A stretch of 41,478 bases of DNA, taken from assembly GCA_012274225.1 (NCBI GenBank), contig JAAOZX010000117.1, forward strand, positions 1-41,478. Direction: 5' to 3'. The position numbers and the translations under genes are program-made. Positions 28,278 to 37,249 of this stretch are shown piece after piece. The notes under the pieces were generated by a model. That model made no database searches, was not told where the DNA came from, and worked only from the letters and a program-made list of their open reading frames with translations. The DNA is from Comamonadaceae bacterium (GTDB lineage: Bacteria > Pseudomonadota > Gammaproteobacteria > Burkholderiales > Burkholderiaceae_C). Positions within the stretch are counted from its first letter, which is position 1; every line of letters begins with the position of its first letter.

Positions 28278-30076
28278 GGCGCCACCCCCGGCTGCGCGGA
28301 CCTGGCCCAGGCTTCAGCTGCGACCTCCGAAGGTGGGACGTTCTGCGGGATGTAGTCGGTCTTGAGGCCCGGGACGCCGTAGTCGTAGGCCCAGCGATAG
28401 ACGGCCGGCAATTCCTTGCCGAAATTTCCGTGCCGGGGCGGCGTGTGCGCCGTCTGCCACTCGAGCGTGGTGGCGTGCCAGGGGTTGTCGCCCGCTGGCC
28501 TGCCCCTGAAGTAGCTGGTCACCAGGTTGTACAGGAAGACCATCTGTGCGGCGCCAACCACGAAGGCGGCGATCGAGATCCACGCGTTCAGCAAGTGCGC
28601 CGAGTCGGGGATGAAGCTCGTGCCGCCGATCGCGTAGTAACGGCGCGGGATACCCATGAACCCCAGGTAGTGCATCGGATAGAAGATGGCGTAGGTGCCG
28701 ACAAACGTGATCCAGAAGTGGATCTTGCCCAGCGTGTCGTCCAGCATGCGCCCGGTGATCTTGGGGTACCAGTGGTAGATGGCCCCGAACACCGTCAGCA
28801 CCGGCGCGATCCCCATCACCATGTGGAAATGCGCCACGACGAACATCGTGTCCGACAGCGGCATATCCACCACCACGTTGCCCAGGAACAGGCCCGTGAG
28901 GCCGCCGTTGACGAAGGTGAAGATGAACGCGATGGCGAACAGCATCGGAACCGTGAGGTGGATGTTGCCGCGCCACAGCGTCAAGACCCAGTTGTAGACC
29001 TTGATGGCAGTCGGGACCGCGATGATCAGCGTGGTCGTGGCGAAGAAAAAGCCGAAGTTAGGGTCCATGCCGCTCACGAACATGTGGTGCGCCCACACCA
29101 TGAAGCTCAGGCCGCCGATCACCAGGATGGCCCAGACCATCATGCGGTAGCCGAAGATGTTCTTCCTCGCGTGGGTGCTGATCAGGTCGGACACGATGCC
29201 GAAGGCGGGCAGCGCCACGATGTAGACCTCGGGGTGGCCGAAGAACCAGAACAGGTGCTGGAACAGCAGCGGATTGCCGCCGGAGTAGGCCAGTTGCTGT
29301 CCTTTCGAGACGAGCGCGGGCATGAAGAAGCTGGTGCCCAGCGTCAGGTCCAGCGTCATCATGATGGCGCTGACGAACAGGGCGGGAAACGCCAGCAACG
29401 CCAGGATGGTGGCCATGAAGATGCCCCACACGGTGAGCGGCAGGCGCATCATCGTCATGCCGCGCGTGCGGGCCTGCAGCACGGTCACCACGTAGTTCAG
29501 GCCGCCCATGGTGAAGCCGATGACGAAGACCGCCAGCGAGACCAGCAGCAGGATGATGCCCCGGTGCGCTCCCGGCGTGCCGTCCAGGATGGCCTGCGGC
29601 GGGTACAGGGTCCAGCCGGCGCCGCTCGGCCCTCCGGGCACGAAGAAACTCGCGACGAGCAGCAGCACCGCCAGCAGGTACAGCCAGTAGCTGACCATGT
29701 TCACGTAGGGGAACACCATGTCGCGGGCCCCGACCATCAGCGGGATCAGGTAGTTGCCGAACCCGCCCAGGAACAGCGCCGTGAGCAGGTAGATGACCAT
29801 GATCATGCCGTGCATGCTGACCAGCTGGAGGTAGGTATACGGGGTGATGAAGCCGACGCGGCCCGGAAAGCCGAGCTGCAGGCGCATCAGCCACGAGAAC
29901 ACCAGCGCGACCAGTCCGATCGCGATCGCGGTGACCGCGTACTGGATCGCGATCACCTTCGCATCCTGGCTCCAGATGTACTTGCCGATGAACGTCTTCG
30001 GGTGGTAGAGCTCGGGCTCGCCAACCTCCGCAGGCGGTGCGAATTCCGATTCATCGTGCGCAACGTAAGTAGTCAT
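28274..30076 (-). CDS. ctaD: Cytochrome c oxidase subunit I
   Basis: FWFFGHPEVYIVALPAFGIVSDLIS, WAHHMFVSGMDP, VVAHFHMVMGIAPVLTVFGAIYHW: heme a3-CuB ligand motifs; ATG at 30076. Confidence 0.97.
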   Translation of the reverse strand: MTTYVAHDESEFAPPAEVGEPELYHPKTFIGKYIWSQDAKVIAIQYAVTAIAIGLVALVFSWLMRLQLGFPGRVGFITPYTYLQLVSMHGMIMVIYLLTALFLGGFGNYLIPLMVGARDMVFPYVNMVSYWLYLLAVLLLVASFFVPGGPSGAGWTLYPPQAILDGTPGAHRGIILLLVSLAVFVIGFTMGGLNYVVTVLQARTRGMTMMRLPLTVWGIFMATILALLAFPALFVSAIMMTLDLTLGTSFFMPALVSKGQQLAYSGGNPLLFQHLFWFFGHPEVYIVALPAFGIVSDLISTHARKNIFGYRMMVWAILVIGGLSFMVWAHHMFVSGMDPNFGFFFATTTLIIAVPTAIKVYNWVLTLWRGNIHLTVPMLFAIAFIFTFVNGGLTGLFLGNVVVDMPLSDTMFVVAHFHMVMGIAPVLTVFGAIYHWYPKITGRMLDDTLGKIHFWITFVGTYAIFYPMHYLGFMGIPRRYYAIGGTSFIPDSAHLLNAWISIAAFVVGAAQMVFLYNLVTSYFRGRPAGDNPWHATTLEWQTAHTPPRHGNFGKELPAVYRWAYDYGVPGLKTDYIPQNVPPSEVAAEAWARSAQPGVAP

Positions 30077-30092
30077 CGCCCCTCCACGCGGA

Positions 30093-31445
30093 TCAACGCG
30101 AGTTGATGTAGGCCAGGATGTTGCCGATCTCAGCATCGTCGGCCAACATCCCGGCGATCAGCGCCATCTGGCCGCCGTAAATGTCCTGCGGATGGGCGCC
30201 ACGGACGCCCTCCTTGAAATTCTTCAACTGCCTGGCCATGTACCAGTCGCTCATGCCCTGGAGCCTGGGCGCGTTGGTCGCCGCGATCCCCCGCCCGTTG
30301 GCGCCGTGGCAGGCGGCGCAGGTCGCGTAGCGCTCCCGGCCCTTGTCTACATCGCCCTTGATCGTTGTCGCCACCGGCGCGTCCGGCAGGCTCGCGATGT
30401 AGGCCGCGACATTGGCGACGGCGGTGTCGTCCGCAAGCGTGGCAGCCATCGGCGCCATCATCTTGCCGAACGTGTCCCTCTCGTGCGTGCCGCGGGCTCC
30501 CTCCTTGAAGTGCTTCAGCTGACGCTCCACGTACCAGGCGCCCTGTCCGTTCAGCCTCGGCGCATTCAGCGCGACATTGCCCTCGGCGTTGGCGCCATGG
30601 CAAGCAGCACACACCGCATACGAGGCCTGGCCCGCCAAGGCGTTGCCGGGAGGCCGGTCGAGCACCTGCGCAAAGGTCGACTGGCGGTCCAGCCAGGCCT
30701 GGTAAGCAGCGGGCTCGTCCACCACCAGCCTGCCACGCATTGCGAAGTGCCCGATGCCGCAAAGTTCCTCGCACAGCAGGTCGAACGATCCCGTCCGCGT
30801 GGGCGTGAACCAGATGTACGTGACCAGGCCGGGGACCATGTCCATCTTGACGCGCAGCTGCGCCACCGCGAAGTCGTGCAGCACGTCCTTGGAGCGAAGC
30901 AGCAGCTTGACCGGCTGGCCCAGGGGCACATGCAGCTCGGGACTGGCCAACAGCACGTCGTCCCGCCCGTTGGGATCGGCCGGATTCATGCCGAAGGGGT
31001 TGCTGTCGCTCACGAAGCGGGAGTGCACGGTCCCCAGCTTGCCGTCCTTGCCGGGCAGGCGATAACTCCAGTGCCACTGCTGGGCCACGACTTCCACGAT
31101 CAGGGCGTCCGGCGGCGCATGGACGACGTCCGCCCAGACCAGGAGGCCCGGGGCCAGCATGGCGGCCACACCGACACCGGTGAGGACCAGGAGCCACCCC
31201 TCGAGCTTCTTGTTCTCCGGCTGGTACGCTGCGCGTCCGTCCTTGCGATAGCGGTAGCGGATCACCGCCAATGCCATGAACAGGTTGACCGCCACGAACA
31301 CGATCCCCGTCACCCAGAAGGTGATGGCGATCGTGCTGTCGATCCTGTGCCAGTTGGAGGCAATCGGCGTGAAGTACCAGGGACTCAGGAAATGGAACAG
31401 GACCGAGCCGAGGGCCAGCAGGATCAGCGCGATTGCGATCGCCAT
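30093..31445 (-). CDS. Cytochrome c oxidase subunit II fused to two C-terminal cytochrome c domains
   Basis: VVAQQWHWSYRLPG; CuA motif CEELCGIGHFAM; two heme motifs, both CAACHGAN, in tandem similar domains. Confidence 0.96.
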   Translation of the reverse strand: MAIAIALILLALGSVLFHFLSPWYFTPIASNWHRIDSTIAITFWVTGIVFVAVNLFMALAVIRYRYRKDGRAAYQPENKKLEGWLLVLTGVGVAAMLAPGLLVWADVVHAPPDALIVEVVAQQWHWSYRLPGKDGKLGTVHSRFVSDSNPFGMNPADPNGRDDVLLASPELHVPLGQPVKLLLRSKDVLHDFAVAQLRVKMDMVPGLVTYIWFTPTRTGSFDLLCEELCGIGHFAMRGRLVVDEPAAYQAWLDRQSTFAQVLDRPPGNALAGQASYAVCAACHGANAEGNVALNAPRLNGQGAWYVERQLKHFKEGARGTHERDTFGKMMAPMAATLADDTAVANVAAYIASLPDAPVATTIKGDVDKGRERYATCAACHGANGRGIAATNAPRLQGMSDWYMARQLKNFKEGVRGAHPQDIYGGQMALIAGMLADDAEIGNILAYINSR

Positions 31446-31447
31446 GG

Positions 31448-31957
31448 CTAGGGCTCCGTGGCGGTTCTCTTGAGCCTGCAGTACAGCAAGGCCGCCACGA
31501 TGCCGAAGACCCCATGCGCGGCCACCGTTTCCGTGCCGCGCAGCGCCGCCAACCAGGGGAAGAAACCGACCAGGAACTCGAAGTTGATCAGGTAGAGCGC
31601 GACGCCCACGGTCGCACCCGCCACCAGCGCCACGCCCGGCGTCGAATCAAGCCTGAGCTGCACCAGCACCGCGGCCACGCCCAAGCCGAAGACGATGCCC
31701 AGAACGTAGTGGGTGACCAATGAGATGGCGACCACGCCGAGGTTGAACCCGTAGCCGGACGTCTGCAGGCTGCTGGTGCCCGTGAAGATCGGCGCGATCA
31801 TGTACGAAGTCCGCCATGGGCCGTCAGGGCTGAAGACGGCGGACCAGACAAGGTCCAGCACCATCAGCACGGCGCCGGCCGCGAAACCGGACACCGCCGC
31901 CGCGGTCCAGTCCATCGCGCGCCACTTCCAACCACGCGAACCCAGCAGAGTGTCCAT
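31448..31957 (-). CDS. Hypothetical integral membrane protein, first gene of the cox cluster
   Basis: ATG at 31957 with GGGAGGTCATC RBS; MDTLLGSRGWKWRAMDWTAAAVSGFAAGAVLMVLDLVWSAVFSPDG...; 4-5 hydrophobic segments; 3 bp before the subunit II start. Confidence 0.8.
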   Translation of the reverse strand: MDTLLGSRGWKWRAMDWTAAAVSGFAAGAVLMVLDLVWSAVFSPDGPWRTSYMIAPIFTGTSSLQTSGYGFNLGVVAISLVTHYVLGIVFGLGVAAVLVQLRLDSTPGVALVAGATVGVALYLINFEFLVGFFPWLAALRGTETVAAHGVFGIVAALLYCRLKRTATEP

Positions 31958-32414
31958 GATGACCTCCCTCGTGCGCGACAGCTTCGCCGCCGACACGTTT
32001 GCGTGAACCGCCACTGCCCCGGCCTGTCGAGGCAAACCGACCGCTCTTTTACACCCCGGGGACGCTCGGCGCCGCGAGTCCGTCGAAATTGACCACAACC
32101 CAATAAGGGGCGTGCAGCCAGGCGCCGCGCGCACGCTCATGAGGCAGCTGTCGAGCTAAGGTGAAACTTCACCGAAGGCGGTCAGCTTGTTCTGGGAAAC
32201 TGGCGGGGAAATTGATGCCCCAACGTGGAGGCGTCCAGGCGTGAGGCCGAACCCCACAGCGGCCGCTCCTACAATCAACCCGTAGGCGTCTTCGTCGGAA
32301 ATCAGCGATGCCAGACGAGCAAACCTCCCATGCGGCGACGATGTCGGAATTGACCCCAGACGGTCTGGGATGGCGGGGCGTGCAAGCGGCCACAAGCGCC
32401 CATAGCCGGCTTGG

Positions 32415-32822
32415 CTAGTGGATCCGCAACGACTCTGCGGGTGGGAGTGACCGCTCTTGTCTGCGAACGGAGTTGTCCTGGTGCTCCAGCAACTGCCAAT
32501 GTGCCGTGAGGGCCGACAGAGCCAGCCGAAAATGAAGTGACAAGGCCGGATGCGCAGCGAGACCTGCCAGGTTGAGTTCTACCTTTTGAGCCATAAGCCG
32601 GCGCTGAACGTTACAGGCAGCTTCCGCGTGCGCGGTCATCAGAGCCAGGGTTCCCGCCAGAATGGCCTCGACGCAGGGGAGGCGCTCTTCCTCGTCTCGC
32701 TCGGCAAGAGATTCCACGGGACTCTCCTCGGGGAAATAAGGCGCCAACCCCGCAGCTATCTCGCAATAGTGCGGGGGTTTCCAGTCGCCGGCGCAAACGC
32801 GCGGCCAGCGCTCGAGGCGCAA
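32415..32822 (-). CDS. Small hypothetical protein downstream of decaheme cytochrome
   Basis: 135-aa ORF starting 33 bp after the decaheme stop on the same strand; helical composition; no recognised family. Confidence 0.45.
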   Translation of the reverse strand: MRLERWPRVCAGDWKPPHYCEIAAGLAPYFPEESPVESLAERDEEERLPCVEAILAGTLALMTAHAEAACNVQRRLMAQKVELNLAGLAAHPALSLHFRLALSALTAHWQLLEHQDNSVRRQERSLPPAESLRIH

Positions 32823-32854
32823 CGGGGCACGGCGTACCGCGCCCCGCTGGCCGA

Positions 32855-35581
32855 CTACTTCCTGTGAACGACTGCAGGATCCTCGCTCTTGCCAGGACCG
32901 TGGCAGGTCACGCAGGATTCGGTCGCCACTGCACCGACGGTGTTGCGGTTGGCCTGCACTTGCCCACCTTGCAACTTGATGTGCGACTTGGCCGCGCTCG
33001 AGTCGTGGCAGCTCACGCAGGCCCCGGCAAACGGCGTGGTCACGTGGTCGGTGCCATTGGCCGCGGTCGTCGAGAGGGCGTTCTTGGCCAGTACCGTCGT
33101 CGCCGCGCCACCCGCGATGCCCGCGTCGTACGCAGCATCAATCGTCTCGTACGTTGACGGCAACGCACTGAGCGGCACCGAGCTGTACGTGCCGGAGATG
33201 TGGCAGGTTTCGCAGTTGTTCAACTGACCCGGGAAGTCCATCCGCGCGAAGTCCAGCAGCGTGACTTCGCCGCGCGAGGTCGAGTCTCTCGCATCGCGGA
33301 ACGGATTGACGCGGTCTCTTCCGGCATGGATGCCGTGGATCATGTCCTTGAAGTTGTTCGTCGTGACCGGCAGTGCCAGGGCGGCATTGACCTTGGTCTT
33401 GTCGAACTTCCAGAAGTCCACGATCTTCTGCAGCTCCGCAGTGAAGGTCCAGGTGTTCATCGTGGAGTCGGGAATCTGCCGGCCGCTGGTCGCCAGGCCT
33501 GGCACGTGGCACGTGACGCAAACCTGGGTCTGGTAGACCCGGTTCCCGCCGTGGCCTTCGAACCACTCGTGGCAGCTGGCGCACTTCTCGGGGTCGACGA
33601 CCTTGCGGCGCACTGCGTCGCCGGTGACCTCCTTGACGACCGAGATCGCGTGGCGCGCCACCGCGGGGCTCACTTGTGTGAAGTAGCCCTGGAGGGCCAC
33701 CGCACGCATCGTCGAACCGGCCGGGAACTTCTTGGTGCCGGTGCCCAGCAACGTCGCCGTGTAGTAGCCGCTCGCATCGGGCGCGGACAAGGAGCCGTCC
33801 GCTGTCTTGGTCGTGTCGAGCAGGTTGGCGATGGAGACACTGGTGGGCTGTGCCTGCTTGTTGCCCGAGTTGGTGTAGTCGGCGGGCGCCTTGATGCCGT
33901 CGGTCGCCGTTGCGTCCGTCGCGTAGGCGAGCAGGAAACCGGGGCTTCCGGTGAACCCGTCGAGCGGATTGGCCATGGCTGCGGCAGGGGCCTTGAACGT
34001 CGCCGGAGCGCCGTCGACCAGCACCCTGAACACCACGGTGGTCTTGTTCGTCGCCGCGTCAACGGCTGCGGACTTGATCTCGTAGCTGATGTTCTTCAGC
34101 CCGGCCTTCACGGTGGGATTGTGCTTGGTCACGTTGTCGGTCTGGTGGTATTCCACCAGCAGTGCCGGCGTATGGCAGATGGCGCAGTTGGCGTCGTCGA
34201 GTTGTTTGCCGGCGAGGTGCCCGGACGTCTTGCCCAGACCTTCGGCCTTGTCGGCCAGGGTCGTCCCGGCACCCGTCGTCCAGTTGATTCCGTCGTGGCA
34301 TGCACCGCAGGCAAGGCGGCTCGGCTTGGCCTTCCAGTTGTCAGCCTGTGCGGCCTTGGTGTTGTCGTGGCACTTGGTGCACATCTTCTGGCCGCCGCCG
34401 AGCATCGAGAAGCCCTTGTTGTTGAACGCGACGTTGGCGAAGTTGTAGTTTTGCTTGACCAGCTCCTTGCCCATGTGAATCTTGTGAACCAGGGTCGTGA
34501 AGTTGCCGGAGACCTCGCCGTCCGCGATGTTCGTGGCCGGCGAATAGCGGTAACTCGTGATCCCGGTCACGGGGTCCACGGTCGCCGTCTCCGTCAAGGC
34601 CGGGAACTTGCCTGCCGTGGACGCGACGTTGGTATTGCCGTATTTCAGCTGGTCGGTGTGGCAGACCACGCAATACCGCGTGTCCACCCGGCTGCCGTGC
34701 AATTTCAGACTGCCGTGGCATTCATTGCAGTTGGAAATGGCGACGACTTCGCGCTGATCCGTGTCGGTGGCAGCCGCAACTTTCGCGGTGGCGGGATACC
34801 AGTCGAACACGATGTTCGCCGGGGCGCCCATCGGCACGGCCGTGACACCGGAGTTCGCACCATTGGCGGTGTTCGTGCCGGTGCCACGTGCGTTCCCGCC
34901 TACCTGAATCGCGAGCCGGTGCAGCTTCGCCGGATCGTAGGTGAGGTCGCCCAGGTCTGCCGCCACATTCGGGGCCACGAGGCTTGCCGATGCGACCATG
35001 TCCTTGACCTTGGTGATGTCGCGGTAGAAAGTGTATTTGTAGGTGCCGTCGCCGTTGTCGACCAGCGTCCCGATGTTGTCCGTGGTGGGCGACCGTGGCG
35101 TTTCGCCCGCCGTGGTGGTCGGCGAGGCCGTCACCATGTAACTCACCCATTTGCTGGGGCTTCCGGGCACCAGCTTCGCCATTGCGAACGCCATATTGCT
35201 CAGGCCCGGCAGCTTCGCGGTCGCGTTCTGGCTGGTAAATCCGAGACCCTTGATGCCCCTGTTGCTGGCGTCTGTCACCTGGAAGGTCACCACCGGCGGG
35301 CTCGCGATCGAAACGCTGGTCACGGCGCCCGTGGGCGCAAGTGCGGCGAACTCGGCCGGCGTCAGTGCGGCTGCGTCGATCGGCGTGCCGCCCGGCGGCG
35401 GAACAGTCACCTTGACCGAGACGCCCGTCGACGGCGTCCCACCGCCCGAGGCGGGCGGTGGTGTGACCGCGGTATCACCGGAATCGCCGCCGCCGCCGCA
35501 ACCAGCCAGGGCGATTGCGAGCACGCTCGCCGCTCCGAAGCCGATCCAGCGGTTCCTTCTCAATAGGTCGAATAGCACCAC
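32855..35581 (-). CDS. OmcA/MtrC-like decaheme c-type cytochrome lipoprotein
   Basis: Lipobox ASVLAIALAGCGGGG; ten CXXCH: CNECH, CVVCH, CTKCH, CGACH, CAICH, CASCH, CVTCH, CETCH, CVSCH, CVTCH; Thr/Gly/Ala-rich beta-type linkers. Confidence 0.95.
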   Translation of the reverse strand: MVLFDLLRRNRWIGFGAASVLAIALAGCGGGGDSGDTAVTPPPASGGGTPSTGVSVKVTVPPPGGTPIDAAALTPAEFAALAPTGAVTSVSIASPPVVTFQVTDASNRGIKGLGFTSQNATAKLPGLSNMAFAMAKLVPGSPSKWVSYMVTASPTTTAGETPRSPTTDNIGTLVDNGDGTYKYTFYRDITKVKDMVASASLVAPNVAADLGDLTYDPAKLHRLAIQVGGNARGTGTNTANGANSGVTAVPMGAPANIVFDWYPATAKVAAATDTDQREVVAISNCNECHGSLKLHGSRVDTRYCVVCHTDQLKYGNTNVASTAGKFPALTETATVDPVTGITSYRYSPATNIADGEVSGNFTTLVHKIHMGKELVKQNYNFANVAFNNKGFSMLGGGQKMCTKCHDNTKAAQADNWKAKPSRLACGACHDGINWTTGAGTTLADKAEGLGKTSGHLAGKQLDDANCAICHTPALLVEYHQTDNVTKHNPTVKAGLKNISYEIKSAAVDAATNKTTVVFRVLVDGAPATFKAPAAAMANPLDGFTGSPGFLLAYATDATATDGIKAPADYTNSGNKQAQPTSVSIANLLDTTKTADGSLSAPDASGYYTATLLGTGTKKFPAGSTMRAVALQGYFTQVSPAVARHAISVVKEVTGDAVRRKVVDPEKCASCHEWFEGHGGNRVYQTQVCVTCHVPGLATSGRQIPDSTMNTWTFTAELQKIVDFWKFDKTKVNAALALPVTTNNFKDMIHGIHAGRDRVNPFRDARDSTSRGEVTLLDFARMDFPGQLNNCETCHISGTYSSVPLSALPSTYETIDAAYDAGIAGGAATTVLAKNALSTTAANGTDHVTTPFAGACVSCHDSSAAKSHIKLQGGQVQANRNTVGAVATESCVTCHGPGKSEDPAVVHRK

Positions 35582-35998
35582 GTGGAGCCCCCGTGAAAGA
35601 AAACGTGAGAGAGATTGGGCGCCGTCCCAGCGGTGGCGCCCTCATAGTGGAAAGTGCCTGACCACCACCTGACCCGTTGCCGGAAAAACGGGCGAAAACG
35701 GTAAGTGTTTTCGAGTATTGACCATTTCCACCACGTGGATTCTGTTCCTGAAGCTCGACCGCAGTCCATGCCAATCGGCGATCTCATATTGACTTCGCGC
35801 AAGGAATTCCCGCGAAGTGGAAGCAATCGCGACCTGGGCGGTCTGCAGTGCGGAATCTGCCGGCGTCGGAACCGACAGCTCGCAGTCTGATGGCAACAAG
35901 GGGCACCTCGCACTGGCAGGCCGTCTTCTTCGGCCATCCAAGATGGTTGCCACCGTGCCGCGTTCTCATTCGATCCGCTGCGCGGCGAGAATGCCGGC

Positions 35999-36958
35999 AT
36001 GGCGAGCCATCAGCATCAGCAACACGACCACGACGACCACCGGCACGACGACGCCGATCGCCATTCCCACAGCCACGCCCCCGCCTCCTTCGGCAGGGCG
36101 TTCGCCATCGGAGTCGCGCTCAACACGGCGTTCGTGGTGGCGGAATGGTTCTTCGGCGTCGCGGCCCACTCTTTGGCCTTGCTGGCCGACGCCGCCCACA
36201 ACCTGGGCGATGTCCTGGGGCTCCTGCTGGCCTGGGGCGCCATGCACCTCAGTCAGCGCAAACCGGATGCCCGTTACACCTACGGGTTGCGCAGCACGTC
36301 GATCCTTGCCGCGCTGATCAATGCCATCGCGCTCTTGCTGATCACCGGCGGACTGGTGTGGGAAGCCATCCATCGATTGACCGATCCGCAGCCGGTGCAG
36401 GGTTCCGTGGTGATCGCGGTCGCACTGATCGGCGTGCTGGTCAACGGCATCACCGCCTGGCTCTTCATGTCGGGCAGCAAGAGTGACCTCAACGTGCGCG
36501 GAGCCTACCTCCACATGGCCGCCGACGCTGCGGTGTCGCTCGCGGTGGCCGTGGCGGGCGGCGTTGTGATGGTGGCCGGCTGGGTCTGGCTGGATCCGCT
36601 GCTGACCCTGGTGGTCGCCCTGGTCATCATCTGGGGCACCTGGGACCTGCTGCGACAGTCGCTGCGGATGGCCTTGCAGGCCGTTCCGGCGACCATCGAC
36701 GCTGGAAAGGTCCGCGACTATCTTGGCGCCCTGCCCGGCGTGTCCCAGGTCCACGACCTGCACATCTGGGCCATGAGCACCACCGAAAACGCGCTGACGG
36801 CGCACCTGGTCATCCCGGGCGGCCATCCCGGCGATTCCTTCCTGCACGGCGCCTGCCATGAGATCGAAACCCGCTTCGCGATCCACCATGCCACGCTCCA
36901 GATCGAGCTGGCGGACACGAGCCTCTCCTGCGCCCTGGCCCCGGACCACCTGGTCTGA
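35999..36958 (+). CDS. CDF family cation efflux protein (CzcD/ZitB-like)
   Basis: His/Asp-rich N-terminus HQHQQHDHDDHRHDDADRHSHSH; SLALLADAAHNLGDVLGL; HMAADAAVSLAV. Confidence 0.95.
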   Translation: MASHQHQQHDHDDHRHDDADRHSHSHAPASFGRAFAIGVALNTAFVVAEWFFGVAAHSLALLADAAHNLGDVLGLLLAWGAMHLSQRKPDARYTYGLRSTSILAALINAIALLLITGGLVWEAIHRLTDPQPVQGSVVIAVALIGVLVNGITAWLFMSGSKSDLNVRGAYLHMAADAAVSLAVAVAGGVVMVAGWVWLDPLLTLVVALVIIWGTWDLLRQSLRMALQAVPATIDAGKVRDYLGALPGVSQVHDLHIWAMSTTENALTAHLVIPGGHPGDSFLHGACHEIETRFAIHHATLQIELADTSLSCALAPDHLV

Positions 36959-37125
36959 ACACAGGCACGACGATGGCACCCGACACCGCTGCGCTCATCC
37001 CGATGCAACCCGCCGTTATCGGGCACGGATCAATGCTGCGAATCGCCTGCCGGCAAAGTGCGGTAATTCGGCAACAACGCCCACCGCGGCGTGACCGCTA
37101 TTGCAGAGTATTGGGCGATACTTGA

Positions 37126-37156
37126 CAAGTCTCCAGGGAGGACTGGTGGAGACTTG
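37126..37156. repeat. Inverted repeat in leader of ABC substrate-binding gene
   Basis: CAAGTCTCCA-N11-TGGAGACTTG. Confidence 0.75.
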
Positions 37157-37249
37157 CAAGTGTCCACCGAGCCCAACGTCGATCGAAGCCGCTGGAGGCG
37201 CCGCTGTGGCAATGCCTGTTTCCGGTTTCGACGAAAGGGGTAGTCGTTC

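Noticed and set aside
28430-30106. 558-aa plus-strand ORF opposite ctaD
   Set aside because: Low-complexity His/Gln/Asp/Arg-rich translation antisense to a clear oxidase subunit I.
33200-35566. 788-aa plus-strand ORF opposite the decaheme cytochrome
   Set aside because: Antisense shadow ORF in high-GC DNA; composition is Arg/Gly/Val/His-rich without domains, whereas the minus strand has ten CXXCH motifs.
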